64,000 bases of DNA from Alviniconcha marisindica (taxonomy: Eukaryota > Mollusca > Gastropoda > Provannidae). Position numbers and translations under genes: made by a program. Of this stretch, positions 1 to 12,017 are shown piece after piece; positions within the stretch are counted from its first letter, which is position 1; each line of letters starts with the position of its first letter. Location: assembly GCA_018857735.1 (NCBI GenBank), contig JABMCL010001886.1, positions 1 through 64,000 of the forward strand, given 5' to 3'. The notes under the pieces are model-generated. The model did not search any database, was not told where the DNA came from, and saw only the letters and a program-made list of their open reading frames with translations.

Positions 1-565
1 ACACCATTTTAAGACCCACATCAACCCCCCTGAAGAAATTACTGTAATTTATTTCGTATCTACTCTCATGTCACAAATAAGCATTAAAAAAAGGTAAAAG
101 AGTTTAAAATCTACCAAGCTGATGAAAAAAGAAAGTTCTTTAGTTTCTGTTGTGAACAAGTCACAATATCGTGTACACACTCAGAAGACACCATCAGTAA
201 CATGCGAGACACTGATTATTTTTCCTTTGTTTGGAGCTGTTAGTAGCAAGCAACACACATAAATACCTTTGTATGTAAGAACTAGCCTCCTTCTTTCTCA
301 TGAAACCTGTTTTTTATTCAATCATGAATGATTCCAAGGAAACCTTCCCTTAGCCATGTCACAAATGGCAGCCATGAAAATGACATGATTTTTACACAGC
401 ACAAGAAATAATGATGCACTCACCCATTGTGGCATTTCCCTTATTTCTCCAAACATATTACATCAGATATATAGCAGTAGTTTAAAAAGTTTCATGTTTA
501 ATTTAATTTTTATTTCATCAAGAAAGCGGCACCCTCTTTGGTCCAGTTTTCAGGAGAATGACACC
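1..565. mobile_element. Partial copy of the TIR element seen at 5474-7934
   Basis: This stretch aligns by eye with 7350-7925: both begin acaccattttaagac, share the tgaagaaatta and tcacaaatggc segments, and end ccagttttcagga followed by atgac. Only the right end lies in the window. A poly-C run (about 570-588) follows its terminus. Confidence 0.75.
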
Positions 566-802
566 CCACCACCCCCCCCCCCCCCCCCACAACCAGAGCA
601 AGTGTTCTCAAACTTTGACCCAGTTACATGGACTAACTGTCAACAATGGGAAATGGGCGCCTCCTTTATCTTAAACTTGTTTTCTAACTCCAAGCTAATT
701 TTTGTCAAGATCAATTTTGGCTTGAGCAGGTTCATAATTTGACTACTGCTGATTACAAATCAAATCTTTAGTTTTTGGCTAAAGAATAAAAAGCTAAACT
801 GA

Positions 803-1150
803 CACATTTACATCAATTAGAGTCTTTGTATTAAAAGAAGTAGCCTTCTCAAAATGTACTTTCTGGTTCAGATATTTAGTATGAAAACAAATATAAGGAA
901 AACAGTTTGCCTATGTTAGCTTTCTTTGCTGTGCCTAAGAAGGAACCAATACATCCCCAGTATATAAATTAGCATGATGAACAATACAGCCCTTTTTTCC
1001 CCCTCTCCATCTGACTAGTGGCAACCACATGGTATACCTCAGCACCGTCATCCTGAGGTGACCTTGTGTGGTTGAAGGAATGTTAAAATCCAACCTCAGC
1101 ATTGATCACAGCACTAATAATCTCTGATTGTTTCAAAAACTTTAGTTTTT
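803..1150. repeat. Direct repeat, copy 1 of 2
   Basis: About 340 bp, from acatttacatcaattagag to the poly-T after gtttcaaaaactttag, repeated with few changes at 1863-2212. The copies are about 1.06 kb apart in the same orientation, which suggests a tandem duplication with a (CA)n tract in the intervening part. Confidence 0.85.
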
Positions 1151-1454
1151 TTTTATGGCACCTAAAGTATGTCAGTGTTGAGGTTTCTACACAGCAACAT
1201 GGCTGGCCTTATACAATCACTATTACATATATTACACTATAATCAGTATTATCAGTCAAAAGCATCAGTATGCCATAGCCAATTCTATGTACAAAATAAG
1301 ACAATAATGACAATCAGCTCTAATACTACTTGGTAACTCTAAACAGCTATTATTTCATGAGTTCCACTTTTCCTCTGAACATCAAAACAAACCACCTTTG
1401 TACTGCATGGGTTGCTAATCACAAAGCAGTACATGTATCAAATGATTTCTATTC

Positions 1455-1455
<1 letters not shown>

Positions 1456-1530
<75 letters not shown>
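1456..1530. repeat. (CA)n microsatellite
   Basis: Pure CA dinucleotide tract. It generates spurious His-Thr and Cys-Val reading frames. Confidence 0.98.
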
Positions 1531-1531
<1 letters not shown>

Positions 1532-1862
1532 CACATGAGGAGCTGGCATAACACAGAAGCAATAACACAAAGAGCAAATGCTCAGATAACACATTCAAAA
1601 TCATAAAACTTTCTGCTAAGAAAGTTGTATCAGCAAACAATGTACCTTGCAATGAGACAGGGTCACCAAAACTGATATGAACAGTAACACACAATGTAGG
1701 TCTGAAAGCTCACTCTTACATGGTGACACTCAAGGTTTTGCAGTATGTCAATGGTGAGGTACTGATTCACCATTTCCAAATTCACCATAATAGTGGCAAC
1801 ACATTACTTTTTTCAAGGTGCCAAGCTGTGTTAAATACACTCATGAGCACTGTTTTGCCACA

Positions 1863-2212
1863 TAAACACATTTATGTCAATTAGAGTCTTTGTATTAAAG
1901 GAAGTAGCCTTCTCAAAATGTACTTTCTGCTACAGATATTTAGTATGAAAACAAATATAAGGAAAACAGTTTGCCTATGTTAGCTTTCTTTGTTGTGCCT
2001 AAGAAGGAACCAATACATCCCCAGTATATAAATTAGTATGAAGAACAAGTCAGCCCATTTGTTTTCTCCATCTGACCAATGGCAACCACAGGGTACACCT
2101 CAGCACCACCATCCTGATGTGACCTTGTGTGGTTGAAGGCATGTTAAAACCTCAGCATTGATCACAGCACTAATGATCTCTGATTGTTTCAGAAACTTCA
2201 GTTTTTTTTATA
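1863..2212. repeat. Direct repeat, copy 2 of 2
   Basis: Second copy of the 803-1150 segment. Shared landmarks include tcttttgtattaaa-type sequence after aattagag, the block ccaatacatccccagtatat, and gatcacagcactaat. It differs by scattered substitutions and small indels. Confidence 0.85.
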
Positions 2213-2402
2213 ACACCTAAAGTACAATTTGTCATTATGCATGCATTAGTGATAAACTTTCAAGCCTATGACTGCTGAAACCAAAGTTGCTTCTCAGTAC
2301 ATCCCTTAAGATGACCTAACTCTCAGTCAATCAGTCAAACTGATGGCAACTGATAACGCAAAGTTAATTTATACAAGATGTGAATGTGTGCATGCACATG
2401 TA

Positions 2403-2442
2403 TGTATATATATGTGTATATATACACACACACACTTATATC

Positions 2443-2522
<80 letters not shown>
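2403..2522. repeat. Compound (TA)n-(GA)n microsatellite
   Basis: TA-rich and CA tract passing into about 27 bp of TA and then about 48 bp of GA. Confidence 0.95.
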
Positions 2523-2524
<2 letters not shown>

Positions 2525-2765
2525 CATGCACATGCATGTATGTTGTGCGATTGAACGACAGCTTTAATTTCCCACTGGGATTAATAAAGTATACTGTTAT
2601 TGTTACTGTTATTGTTACGCACACATGCTCACAATGGGTATGTCAAATCTGACCTGCAAAGTTATGGATTTTGATACGTCGGTGCACTAAACGCTGCACT
2701 GAGCACCAAAACATTTATAACCCCTGAGTGCCTGTATCTCTGTGTGTTTACTCCGTGATTTTACA

Positions 2766-3056
<291 letters not shown>

Positions 3057-3435
3057 ATTAAATCAAATGACTTTTTTTGTTATTTTGTACAATATATCAC
3101 TCACTTACTCGGTTCATGGCTTCCCATGTCATAATATGCAATATGACACAGGCTTGCAAAGTGACACACTCTAACCATGAATTTTAATGTGAAAAGATGA
3201 ACTAGGAAATGGCAACTTACAAAACAGCAACCACACGCCCCCTCAAAACCGAAACCTCTAAAAACAAGAAGCAATGTTCCTAAAAACCTGTAAAATGACC
3301 ACCACCGCCACAGACAGGCTAACAATTCCCAGAAAACAGGTGCAACAAGGGATCTGCTACCTAACTTTTGCTGGTGTAGGAAAAGGTGTGACACATGTAA
3401 CACAGTTCGCCATGGGATGGCCAATTCAGGATTTG

Positions 3436-3439
<4 letters not shown>

Positions 3440-3492
<53 letters not shown>
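3440..3492. repeat. (GA)n microsatellite
   Basis: Pure GA tract of about 53 bp. Confidence 0.97.
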
Positions 3493-3494
<2 letters not shown>

Positions 3495-4021
3495 AGACAA
3501 TATTATTTTATAGTCAGGCCTCCAGCCCATACAACAGGAGTGAACATTCAAGCAATCTGAATTCTCATGGATCCAATGATTAACTTAAACTCAGTTTTCT
3601 AGTATTTAAAGCTTTAAAAACAAAGGTGGACAATTTCTCTATGGTGGGCTAGCTAATAATAAGAAAAATTTAAACATAGATGGTTGTCTATGGTACTTTG
3701 GTAGAATAAATTCATCTCTCAAGGTGGTACACTTTGGGCATACTAATAAAAAAAATTACTTCTGTTTCTGTCATATTACAGAATAAACAGTTTATATCCC
3801 TGTCATGAGCAAAGGATCTATACTGTAGGTAATTAATTACATTTTAAGCAGACATTCCAATTCTGAATCTAGCAAATACTCTCTGCACACTTATGTTGTT
3901 AAGAGTACAAAGGTACTAATGGTTGATTGAAATCCAGAACAGCATGCCAGTCTTGTTTAAAGCAATCTATATGCCTCAACTTAAACTCTGTAATGAACAA
4001 ATTTACATTACCAACACCTTG

Positions 4022-4148
<127 letters not shown>

Positions 4149-4254
4149 AAATGCATGTGTGTTTGAAACTTGCTTGAAGAGGTAATACATTAACATAATA
4201 AGAAACTATATGTATATAATGTGTATCATGTCTAACAAAATCACACAAGCTACC

Positions 4255-4470
4255 AGCCATCTGGTCACCTGCCTGAATGGCAATGCCCATATGATAATTA
4301 CAGACTCACATGCCCATATGATAATTAGCCATCTGGTCACCTGCTTGAATGGCAATGCCCATATGATAATTACAGACTCACATGCCCATATGATAATTAG
4401 CCATCTGGTCACCTGGCTGAATGGCAATGCCCATATGATAATTACAGACTCACATGCCCATATGATATTT
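4255..4470. repeat. 72-bp minisatellite, three units
   Basis: Units start at 4255, 4327 and 4399, each beginning agccatctggtcacctg and containing cccatatgataatt twice. Unit length is divisible by three and no stop falls in one plus frame, giving a 24-residue periodic translation. There is no other sign of coding. Confidence 0.93.
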
Positions 4471-4555
4471 CAGACTCATGTATGTTTGATCTCATAAGCA
4501 GAGGCAACAACCATACAAAGTTTGAACTGAATGAATTAAGAACTTACACAGAAAA

Positions 4556-4656
4556 CTGAACTTTTAATGTCACCTTTCCAAAACCACTATATTTGACTTT
4601 GAACTTCAAGGCCATATGTATGAAACAATGGTTTTGGAAAGGTGGCATTTGTTCAG
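4556..4656. repeat. 101-bp hairpin (short palindromic element)
   Basis: Outer arms CTGAAC and GTTCAG, inner arms CACCTTTCCAAAACCA and TGGTTTTGGAAAGGTG, with about 40 bp between the arms. It looks like a tiny foldback/MITE remnant. Confidence 0.8.
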
Positions 4657-5104
4657 TTGACCATTCAAGAGAGATTATTCAATAAATTTTCTGCTTTGAA
4701 AAGAACAGAAAAAAAGAACTATTGTCCTGATTTTAAGTTTACTTCTTCGAAATTCCCATACCTAAACTGTTACTGTTCGTTGGCATGCTCTTATAGACAA
4801 AATTGTTCAAACCAAGAGTTCTGGTTTTGGTCTCCCTTGAATATCAAAAGTCAACACAACAAACAGCACTATGCAGATGACCTTCTTGGTGCTTGCAACA
4901 AATAAACAGCTTTGTCAGATGAGAATATATCAAGGATTGCACTTTTAGTCTTAACTGTTAATGCTGTTAAGACAGTTTTCCTGCTGGAACAAACATAATA
5001 CGCACATTTTGATGATTGTGAATCAATTATGAATATATATAGATGTCAGGGCACAAACATATAGATGTCAGGGTACAAAGGGTGTTTGTGTGTGTGTGTG
5101 TGTT

Positions 5105-5240
5105 TCCATATAATACCTTATGTAAAATGTTTTGGTAGGACTGTGCTCTATGTGTGTATAAAATATCATATTTAGGTTAATATGTATCATGTGAGTGCTC
5201 AGTGCGTTGATGAGTGCATGATAAATGTACATTATTTATT
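5105..5240 (+). mobile_element. Dispersed repeat 3' end, copy 1
   Basis: Shares about 130 bp with 32228-32365, including atatcatatttaggttaata, tgtatcatgtgag and gataaatgtacatta, and ends in ATT/TTATT repeats as L2/CR1-type retroelements do. Family not assigned. Confidence 0.75.
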
Positions 5241-5473
5241 TTATTTTATTATTAAATCAAAATATAAATCAAAATAGGGATTTGTCCTGGGAGAAATTAA
5301 ACTTGTGCTAGTAGGATTTTAAATCTTGCCGGTACAGAGAGCAACTTGATTTCCACTGGGAGAAATCCCAGTTCAGATCATCACTGAAGTAGATTCTAAT
5401 TTTTACAGAAAAAAACTTAAAATCTGACCAGCTGAAATTGGTGCAAGAGAAGAGAAAAGGAGACAGAGTGTGT

Positions 5474-5959
5474 ATATGGGTCATTCTCCTGAAAACTGGT
5501 CAAATCTGTGACATGGTAAAAATTCAAAGTGTGCATTTTTTCATGTTATTATTTTGATATGACAGTTTGACATCTCTTGTGTACATAAATATAAGACATA
5601 AATTGACAGAGTGACAGGAACTTGGATACTTGTGCATTATGTTACGTCATCAGTCAGTATCTTTATGATATTGAAGACACCAGAAATGCATGAATAGAGT
5701 CGGCTCATTGGCCAGTTGCCTTTTTTACTAAACAATATTCCCTAATTGATGAAGGAATATCTGTCACTTCTTACATTTTAAAAACAAATTCTTTTTTTCT
5801 TCTACTTTCCTGCCTCTTTAATGATTTTGCTTTAAAATATCTTCTTCAAAGTACAGACATGCACGAAATAGATCACATATTTCTTTTCCTTACTTTTCTT
5901 TTCTTTTGCAAAGTAATGTGGAGGAGAGGAGGGGTATGTGTTGCACTAACTTGTTCTGA

Positions 5960-6030
<71 letters not shown>

Positions 6031-7934
6031 GTATCAGAGGGATATTTGTTTCTTGCTTTCTAAAGTTAATAACCAATCACACTTAATTAGTAATCTGTCT
6101 CACATGTTACATAGACATGACAAGTACAAAAGGATATAAGAATCACACACTTGAACCATTGACTAAAAAACTTAATAAACAAGTATATTCATCACAAAAG
6201 CAATGTTCTTTCCACATTTTCTTGATTGGAACCAGTACTGACCCCTGCTTTAGATATCAGGATGCCAAGAGTGGCAGCAATCTAGTCCACAGTCACCCAA
6301 GCCATATTCTCTGTCCTGTGTAAAAGAAAATCTTTTCACAGTGTCTTGCCCTGTCTTGTGATGATGTACCATCAAAACTAATTTGGGATGCAAAAGTTTC
6401 AGTATTTCTGAAGATCTAGTAGAAACAATTGTGGCTTTGACCTTGAACATAGCAAAATATTTCTGCATGATACTCTGGCTGATGATGCTGCATTACCATA
6501 CTAAGTCTGATCAATCAGAGATACTGTCCGGACAAACATTCACTGAAGTTCAGAACCTTCACTGTGACCTTGACATTGAGTACAGCAAAGCAACCTTTTC
6601 ACAAGAGAGTGAACATGTACAGCCAAACTAAGTCGGTCACCAAAAAAATCAGCAATTCAGAACATATAATAGAAATAGTCATAATTTCATTGTATGAACC
6701 CAAACACAGTTACTGTGACCTTGACCATGAAGATAGCAACCCATTTTTTGCACATAACACTCTGGCGTATAATGATGTATCACCATACTGGGTTTGGTTA
6801 CAAATGGTTTAGCGATTCATATCATCCAAACTAACATTAACTGTAACTTTTAACCTTGGCTGTGACATTGACCTTGAACACACTAATCCAATATTTTCAC
6901 TGGACACTGCTTTGCTTATGATGATCTACCATCAAATTGAGTTTGGTTGGAAAAGCCTCACTGGTTTAGAACTAATAAAAGATATAGTAAAAACCATCAC
7001 ATTCTGATTATATAAGCCCACACTGTTACCTTGACCTTGAAGATAGAATCCCATTTTTTTCACATGACATCCTGGCTCATGGTGGTGCACCACAATGCTA
7101 AGTTTGGTTACAAAAGGTTGCATACAAATAGTCAGCCAACTGGGAACAAATATTTGTCACGAGTGTTGCATCACTCACCCCTGAAGACACTACAGTGCTT
7201 TCCCTTTTGTAGTCAAATAATACACCATACACAGCGCAAAAAGAGGTCAAACATTGCTGCCGCAAGCCAGCTGATGTGGACTTGTACATCAGGGTGGGTC
7301 GAAAGTCAATGGTACTAACAGAAATAGTTCTTTTGTGTGCTTGCATGTTACACCATTTTAAGACACCACGTCAACCATCCCTGAAGAAATTATTGTAATT
7401 TATTTTGTATCTACTCTCACGTCATCAAACAAGCATTAAAAATAAGGTGTAATGTGGTTATCTACCAAGCTGATGAAAAAAATAAAGTTCTTTAGTTTCT
7501 GTTGTGAAAAAACACAATATTGTGATACACACTCAGAAGACACCACTGGTAACATACGAGACACTGATTATCTTTTCTTTGTTTGGAGCTGTTAGTAGGA
7601 AGCAACACACAGTAAATATCATTTGTATGTAAGAACTACTCACCTTCTTTCTCATGAAATCTGTTTTTATTCAATCACAAATGATTTCAAAGAATATCTG
7701 AAATCAGCTAACCATCCCTTAGCCATGTCACAAATGGCGGCCATGAAAATGTTATGATTTTTACCAAAAAAGACGCACAGCAAAAGAAATAGTGATGTAT
7801 TGTGCCATTTCCCTTATTTCTCCAAACACATTACATCAGAATTATAGTGGTAAGTTTCATATTTTAATTTAATTTTTATTTCATCGGGAAAGTGCCACCC
7901 TCTTTGGTCCAGTTTTCAGGAATATGACCCATAT
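5474..7934. mobile_element. 2.46-kb DNA element with short terminal inverted repeats, no transposase seen
   Basis: Left end ATATGGGTCATTCTCCTGAA at 5474; right end, read on the minus strand, ATATGGGTCATATTCCTGAA at 7934; similarity continues about 28 bp through AACTGG. The interior has a (TA)n tract at 5964-6027, a diverged array of about 150-bp units at 6370-7110, and a right part shared with 1-565. No credible ORF; the short ORFs inside are not recognised. Probably non-autonomous. Target duplication not identified. Confidence 0.6.
6370..7110 (+). repeat. Diverged tandem array of about 150-bp units carrying TGACCTTGA
   Basis: Successive units share three landmarks: TGACCTTGA (6438, 6565, 6716, 6869, 7032), a block like agcaacccattttttcacat, and a block like accatactaagtttggttac. 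The same unit recurs at 39750-41320. Confidence 0.8.
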
Positions 7935-9790
7935 GTGAATGTGTTTGGTGATTGTTATAATATCAAATATGTATATGGATAGATATGGGTTATGTGTATC
8001 CTTGCACAACCTTCACTCAGGACCTCCCAATTTGACATGGACATAAAGCCTAGTTCAATAAAGCATTCATTCATTCATTCTCTCTTCTTTTCCCTTCACT
8101 TTATTCATTTTCTCTTCTTTTCCTTTTGCTTTATCAGTAAAAAATTGAGTCCCTTTCAATGATGATCCAGGTTGGGATTTCTCCTGGCAGAAATCAAAAT
8201 TGTGATCTGTATTGGCAAGATTTAAAATCCTACCGGGAGAGATCACAATTTTGATTTCTCCTCGGAGTAATCCCAATTTTGATTTCTATTGGTAGGATTT
8301 CATGATTTTGATTTTTACCCTGACATATATTTATGTATTAGGGACACAACATGCCCATCACATCTACAGCGTATATTTTATTGCACCTAGGCAAATCATC
8401 TGTGTTGATCTCAACAGTCTCAGCAGGTAGTCACCAGTTTGTTCATAATGCTAAAGTGGATATGGGCAAGATGGTGAATCTTGCTCCAGACTTAAAAGTG
8501 TGGGTCAGTTTAGACATCTTGTAAAATGGTGGCATAGTGAAGATGAAGATTGTAATCAAAATAAAATAGTATTTAATACCTTTAGCTTAATCACTTTTCC
8601 CTACTGTCACCTACATTGACACTATACTTTCTGCATGTAGAAAAAAATCTTAAGTACACTGAGAGCAGCTGCTGATGCCAATATTCCATATATATACAAC
8701 AGGAATATTTCTGCAGCAACCTGATCAATCGCACTCCTTAAATCCCTCCCCAATGTCTTCTTGGCCATTGATTTTATCCAGTTTGGCTTCAGCAGACAGT
8801 GATCACATGATCTGCCTACACACAAATCAATACCATTAAGTCTCCATCAGACAGCAAAGCTTTTCCCCATTCTCTATTCTGTTGACAACTAGAAGCAGAC
8901 AGTCACAGGTTTTTTCCTTTTCTTTCTTCACTCAAAAGTGACCTTTTACATACAACAATCTAGACTTGCAATAAACTATGCATCTTACAACAACAAACTT
9001 TCCAAATGTTGCCATAAAATATATTACCGGTCAACAACAATGCTTCTTAGTACACGAAAAGAACAAAACAAAATGTCCAGATACACGGGGGGGGGGGGGG
9101 GGCTAACATTGTAAAAAGTGCCAAACAATATAACAATATATATACACTGCCAGTAAACAACAATTAAAAGCTTTTTTTTAACACTGTGATCCATAGCTGA
9201 AAGTGTTAAAATGTTTGCACTGAACACCCATACTGACAAACTTACTCATTATGCTTAATCTGATTATGTTTCATTAAAATATAAATAAAAATAAATATCA
9301 GTGTGCATATATATAGCCAAACCAAGCAAGCCATTTCTAAATGAACAGTGTGATGGTCTTATCACATGACACATCACATGAATAAGTAAACAAATAATAT
9401 AAAATATGTAAATAAAGAGGGGGCTTGGGGGATAAAGAAACAAAAATATGAATTCAATCAAAGACAATGACCATGCAAACTACTTTCAGAATTACAAAAT
9501 GTTAGGTGGGAAAGTCCTCCTGCTAATCACATTTTCAACAAGATCTTGGTAAGTTATCACTGTAACCCATTAAATTGACTGATTTCACCTTTTGCATTGT
9601 ATGCGTCTTTTTGTTGTTGTGCATCACATCACTGACATTTTCTTGAATTAGTCTTAAACATGTAAATTGTCTTCATTTACACAGAGTGCAATGTAAGCTG
9701 GTATTCATCATTGTCAATAATTATCAGATTTACTGTTACAACAACCAAGTGGTTCTCAGTATCAAACAACCACTCTGAATCTTGCACTTA
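7935..9790. other. 3' flank of stnB, no gene recognised
   Basis: Contains an inverted/tandem cluster of gggatttctcctgg-like segments at 8170-8330 (related to 5275-5395), a poly-G run at 9088-9102 and otherwise unassigned AT-rich sequence. Part of it is presumably stnB 3' UTR. Confidence 0.5.
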
Positions 9791-10050
9791 TCAATCATCA
9801 TCCCCATCATGGTCAGATGAGGTTTCCACCTTGTTGTCAATCTGAACACGATACTGGTACTTGGCAATGTAGCGCACCCACTTCTCTGGTGGGTTGGGGT
9901 TTTCCACAGAGAGGGATCGAACTTGGGCCTTGGAGACGGTGGTGGCAGGAGTGTTGAATTCTGCACAAGCCCATTCCTCAAAGGTGTCTGGGATCTCATC
10001 ATGCTGGCCCAGGTCTAAACGTAGCACAAACAGATGGTTCTTGTAGGCAC
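9791..10050 (-). CDS. stnB: Stonin / stoned-B, last coding exon (C-terminal end of mu-homology domain)
   Basis: The exon encodes the last 85 residues after a shared Gly codon and ends at TGA 9793-9791. It follows an acceptor (tgtgcag, AG at 10052-10051), and the split codon G|GT restores reading exactly from the upstream exon, giving ...LPERNQ-G-AYKNHLF. The peptide contains VRSLSVENPNPPEKWVRY and AKYQYRVQI, which match the end of the stonin mu-homology domain, then a short acidic tail ending DHDGDDD. With the upstream exon the protein is about 1305 residues, the size range of fly stoned B. No 3' UTR end was assigned: no close AATAAA on the minus strand was seen, the nearest candidates lying 1.4 kb or more downstream. 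Confidence 0.93.
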
Positions 10051-10667
10051 CTGCACACATATCAGAATTATCATATTCCAGCTGTCCCAAGGATCACTAT
10101 GATATATGAATCATAATGTTACACACCTGGTACAAACAATTCTTATACTACGTATACTATAAGCACCTGCACACACATCAAACCTACCACAGGGCCACTC
10201 ACACCGTGCCTTATAAACACAGCACAGATGATTTGTATGCTATTTATGGGCACCTGGACATACCACAATGAATTACCTCTGACTTTGCTCAGCCCCATCC
10301 ATAATTTACAAAAGTAATGTTTTAGCTTAAACACTTTTCTTTTATATATATTATATATTTCATTTGAAGGAGTCTAGATACTGAACACATCACCCTGAGA
10401 TAATAAGTTGGGGTGGGGTAGGAGTAGGAGCTGAACAGAACTTCAAACTGTATACTGGCTTAACAAGCCTTCTGACTTGCCTTGCCACTTCCATTACCAG
10501 ATACAAAATTTTCATCGAATAATATTTACTGTATCTGATATAGCAAAATCAGTTGATAATTATACATGTGCAATAACATCAGCACCAAGTTTTGCAGAAA
10601 GACCTACTAGTACCAGTACCCCAATTTAAATGCCCAAAACTAGAAAATTACCAAATATGCACAGTAA

Positions 10668-10670
<3 letters not shown>

Positions 10671-10745
<75 letters not shown>
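10671..10745. repeat. (CA)n microsatellite
   Basis: Pure CA tract of about 75 bp within the stnB intron. Confidence 0.98.
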
Positions 10746-10747
<2 letters not shown>

Positions 10748-11311
10748 CCAGCAACAATAATAGCAACAACAACAAGACCTGCAGAAGCAGACAAAGAAAA
10801 TCCCAATTCATCTTCATCTTGAAATGTTTCTCCTTCTCCCTTCCCAAATATCTTGCTCTGAAAATGTCAATGCAGCTTTCACAACCAGTAAACTAAATAT
10901 AATACAATTTAATCATCATTCAGCTAGAGTTTTAGGTATTAACAGTTGAAGTCATGGAGGACTGAAGTACTAAACGCACTCCAGACTTGATTAAAGCAGC
11001 CCAAAACTCTCTATTATGGTTTCCTCAGGGGTGTCTCCCATTAAAGCTCCCCAGGCCAAGATTGAGAATTCCTAATTAGCCATACTGCTCATAAACTGTG
11101 CTGGTCAGACTTGAGTTTGCCTGCAGCCATGTCTGTTGCTGCTGTCTGATTCAGATGTGATTAAGCACTAACACCATGATGGTTGACTGGTATGCATACA
11201 CACAAGACAAACTCAAGCAATGCTCCTTCCAGAGACAGACAGAGAGACAGACAGACAGAGACAGGCAGGCAGAAGCAGAGAATGAGACATGATGCAAAGA
11301 CTACACCTAGT

Positions 11312-11313
<2 letters not shown>

Positions 11314-11371
<58 letters not shown>

Positions 11372-11389
11372 GACAGAGAGAGAGAGGAG
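11314..11389. repeat. (GA)n microsatellite joined to a retroelement-like tail
   Basis: GA tract ending in a short tail. On the minus strand the tail reads AATAAAGTTCAATCAGTCAATCAGTC into (CT)n, a polyadenylation-like signal followed by a TCAA/GTCA repeat, as at retrotransposon 3' ends. Confidence 0.8.
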
Positions 11390-11677
11390 AGACTGATTGA
11401 CTGATTGAACTTTATTTCTCAATGGTGAAGATATTAGCACAAAGGCCGACTCACATATCTGCCGTTGCTACAGTACTACTAATAACCAAGACATTCACAG
11501 TTCAATATTATTACAGAAGTCTATAGACAAATACAGCATCAGTAAAAATAAAAACAACAATTAATAAAATAATAATAATAATAACAACAACACATATAAA
11601 ACCAGACAGCGATTGCAACGGAAATGAAAAAAATAGCAGTGAAAAACAACTGGAGCAAAAAAGTCTAAAACACAGTT

Positions 11678-11680
<3 letters not shown>

Positions 11681-11726
<46 letters not shown>

Positions 11727-11795
11727 GAGAGAGAGAGAGGGGGAGAGAGGGAGACAGAGGACAGACAGACAGAGAAGAGAGAGAGAGACAGTGAG
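11681..11795. repeat. (CA)n-(GA)n compound tract
   Basis: About 43 bp of CA, then interrupted GA/GACA sequence. Confidence 0.9.
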
Positions 11796-12017
11796 CCAGC
11801 CAGCCAGAGACAGTGAGAAAAGATCACAGAGAAAGAACTGTTTTTAATGCCCTGCTAGCTGGGTCACACACAAAATTGAAGACACACTGTCCTGTTAAAA
11901 AGACAATACACACACACATACACACACACTCACAAAAGAAAAAGAACCACAGCCCAAAAAATATCATTTGCTTTAAGAAGTCTACCTTCAGTAGGACATT
12001 TGTTACTGGTGACTAAC

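Larger units (their letters stand above)
10051..12017 (-). other. Intron between the two stnB coding exons
   Basis: A phase-1 GT-AG intron of 1967 bp, beginning GTTAGT at 12017 and ending tgtgtgcag at 10051. It holds a (CA)n tract at 10671-10745, (GA)n at 11314-11389, a minus-oriented retrotransposon-like 3' end near 11390-11580, and another CA/GA tract near 11681-11790. No coding sequence is recognised within it. Confidence 0.9.

Noticed and set aside
4255..4470. CRISPR-like array
   Set aside because: The 72-bp units are contiguous without unique spacers, and the genome is animal.
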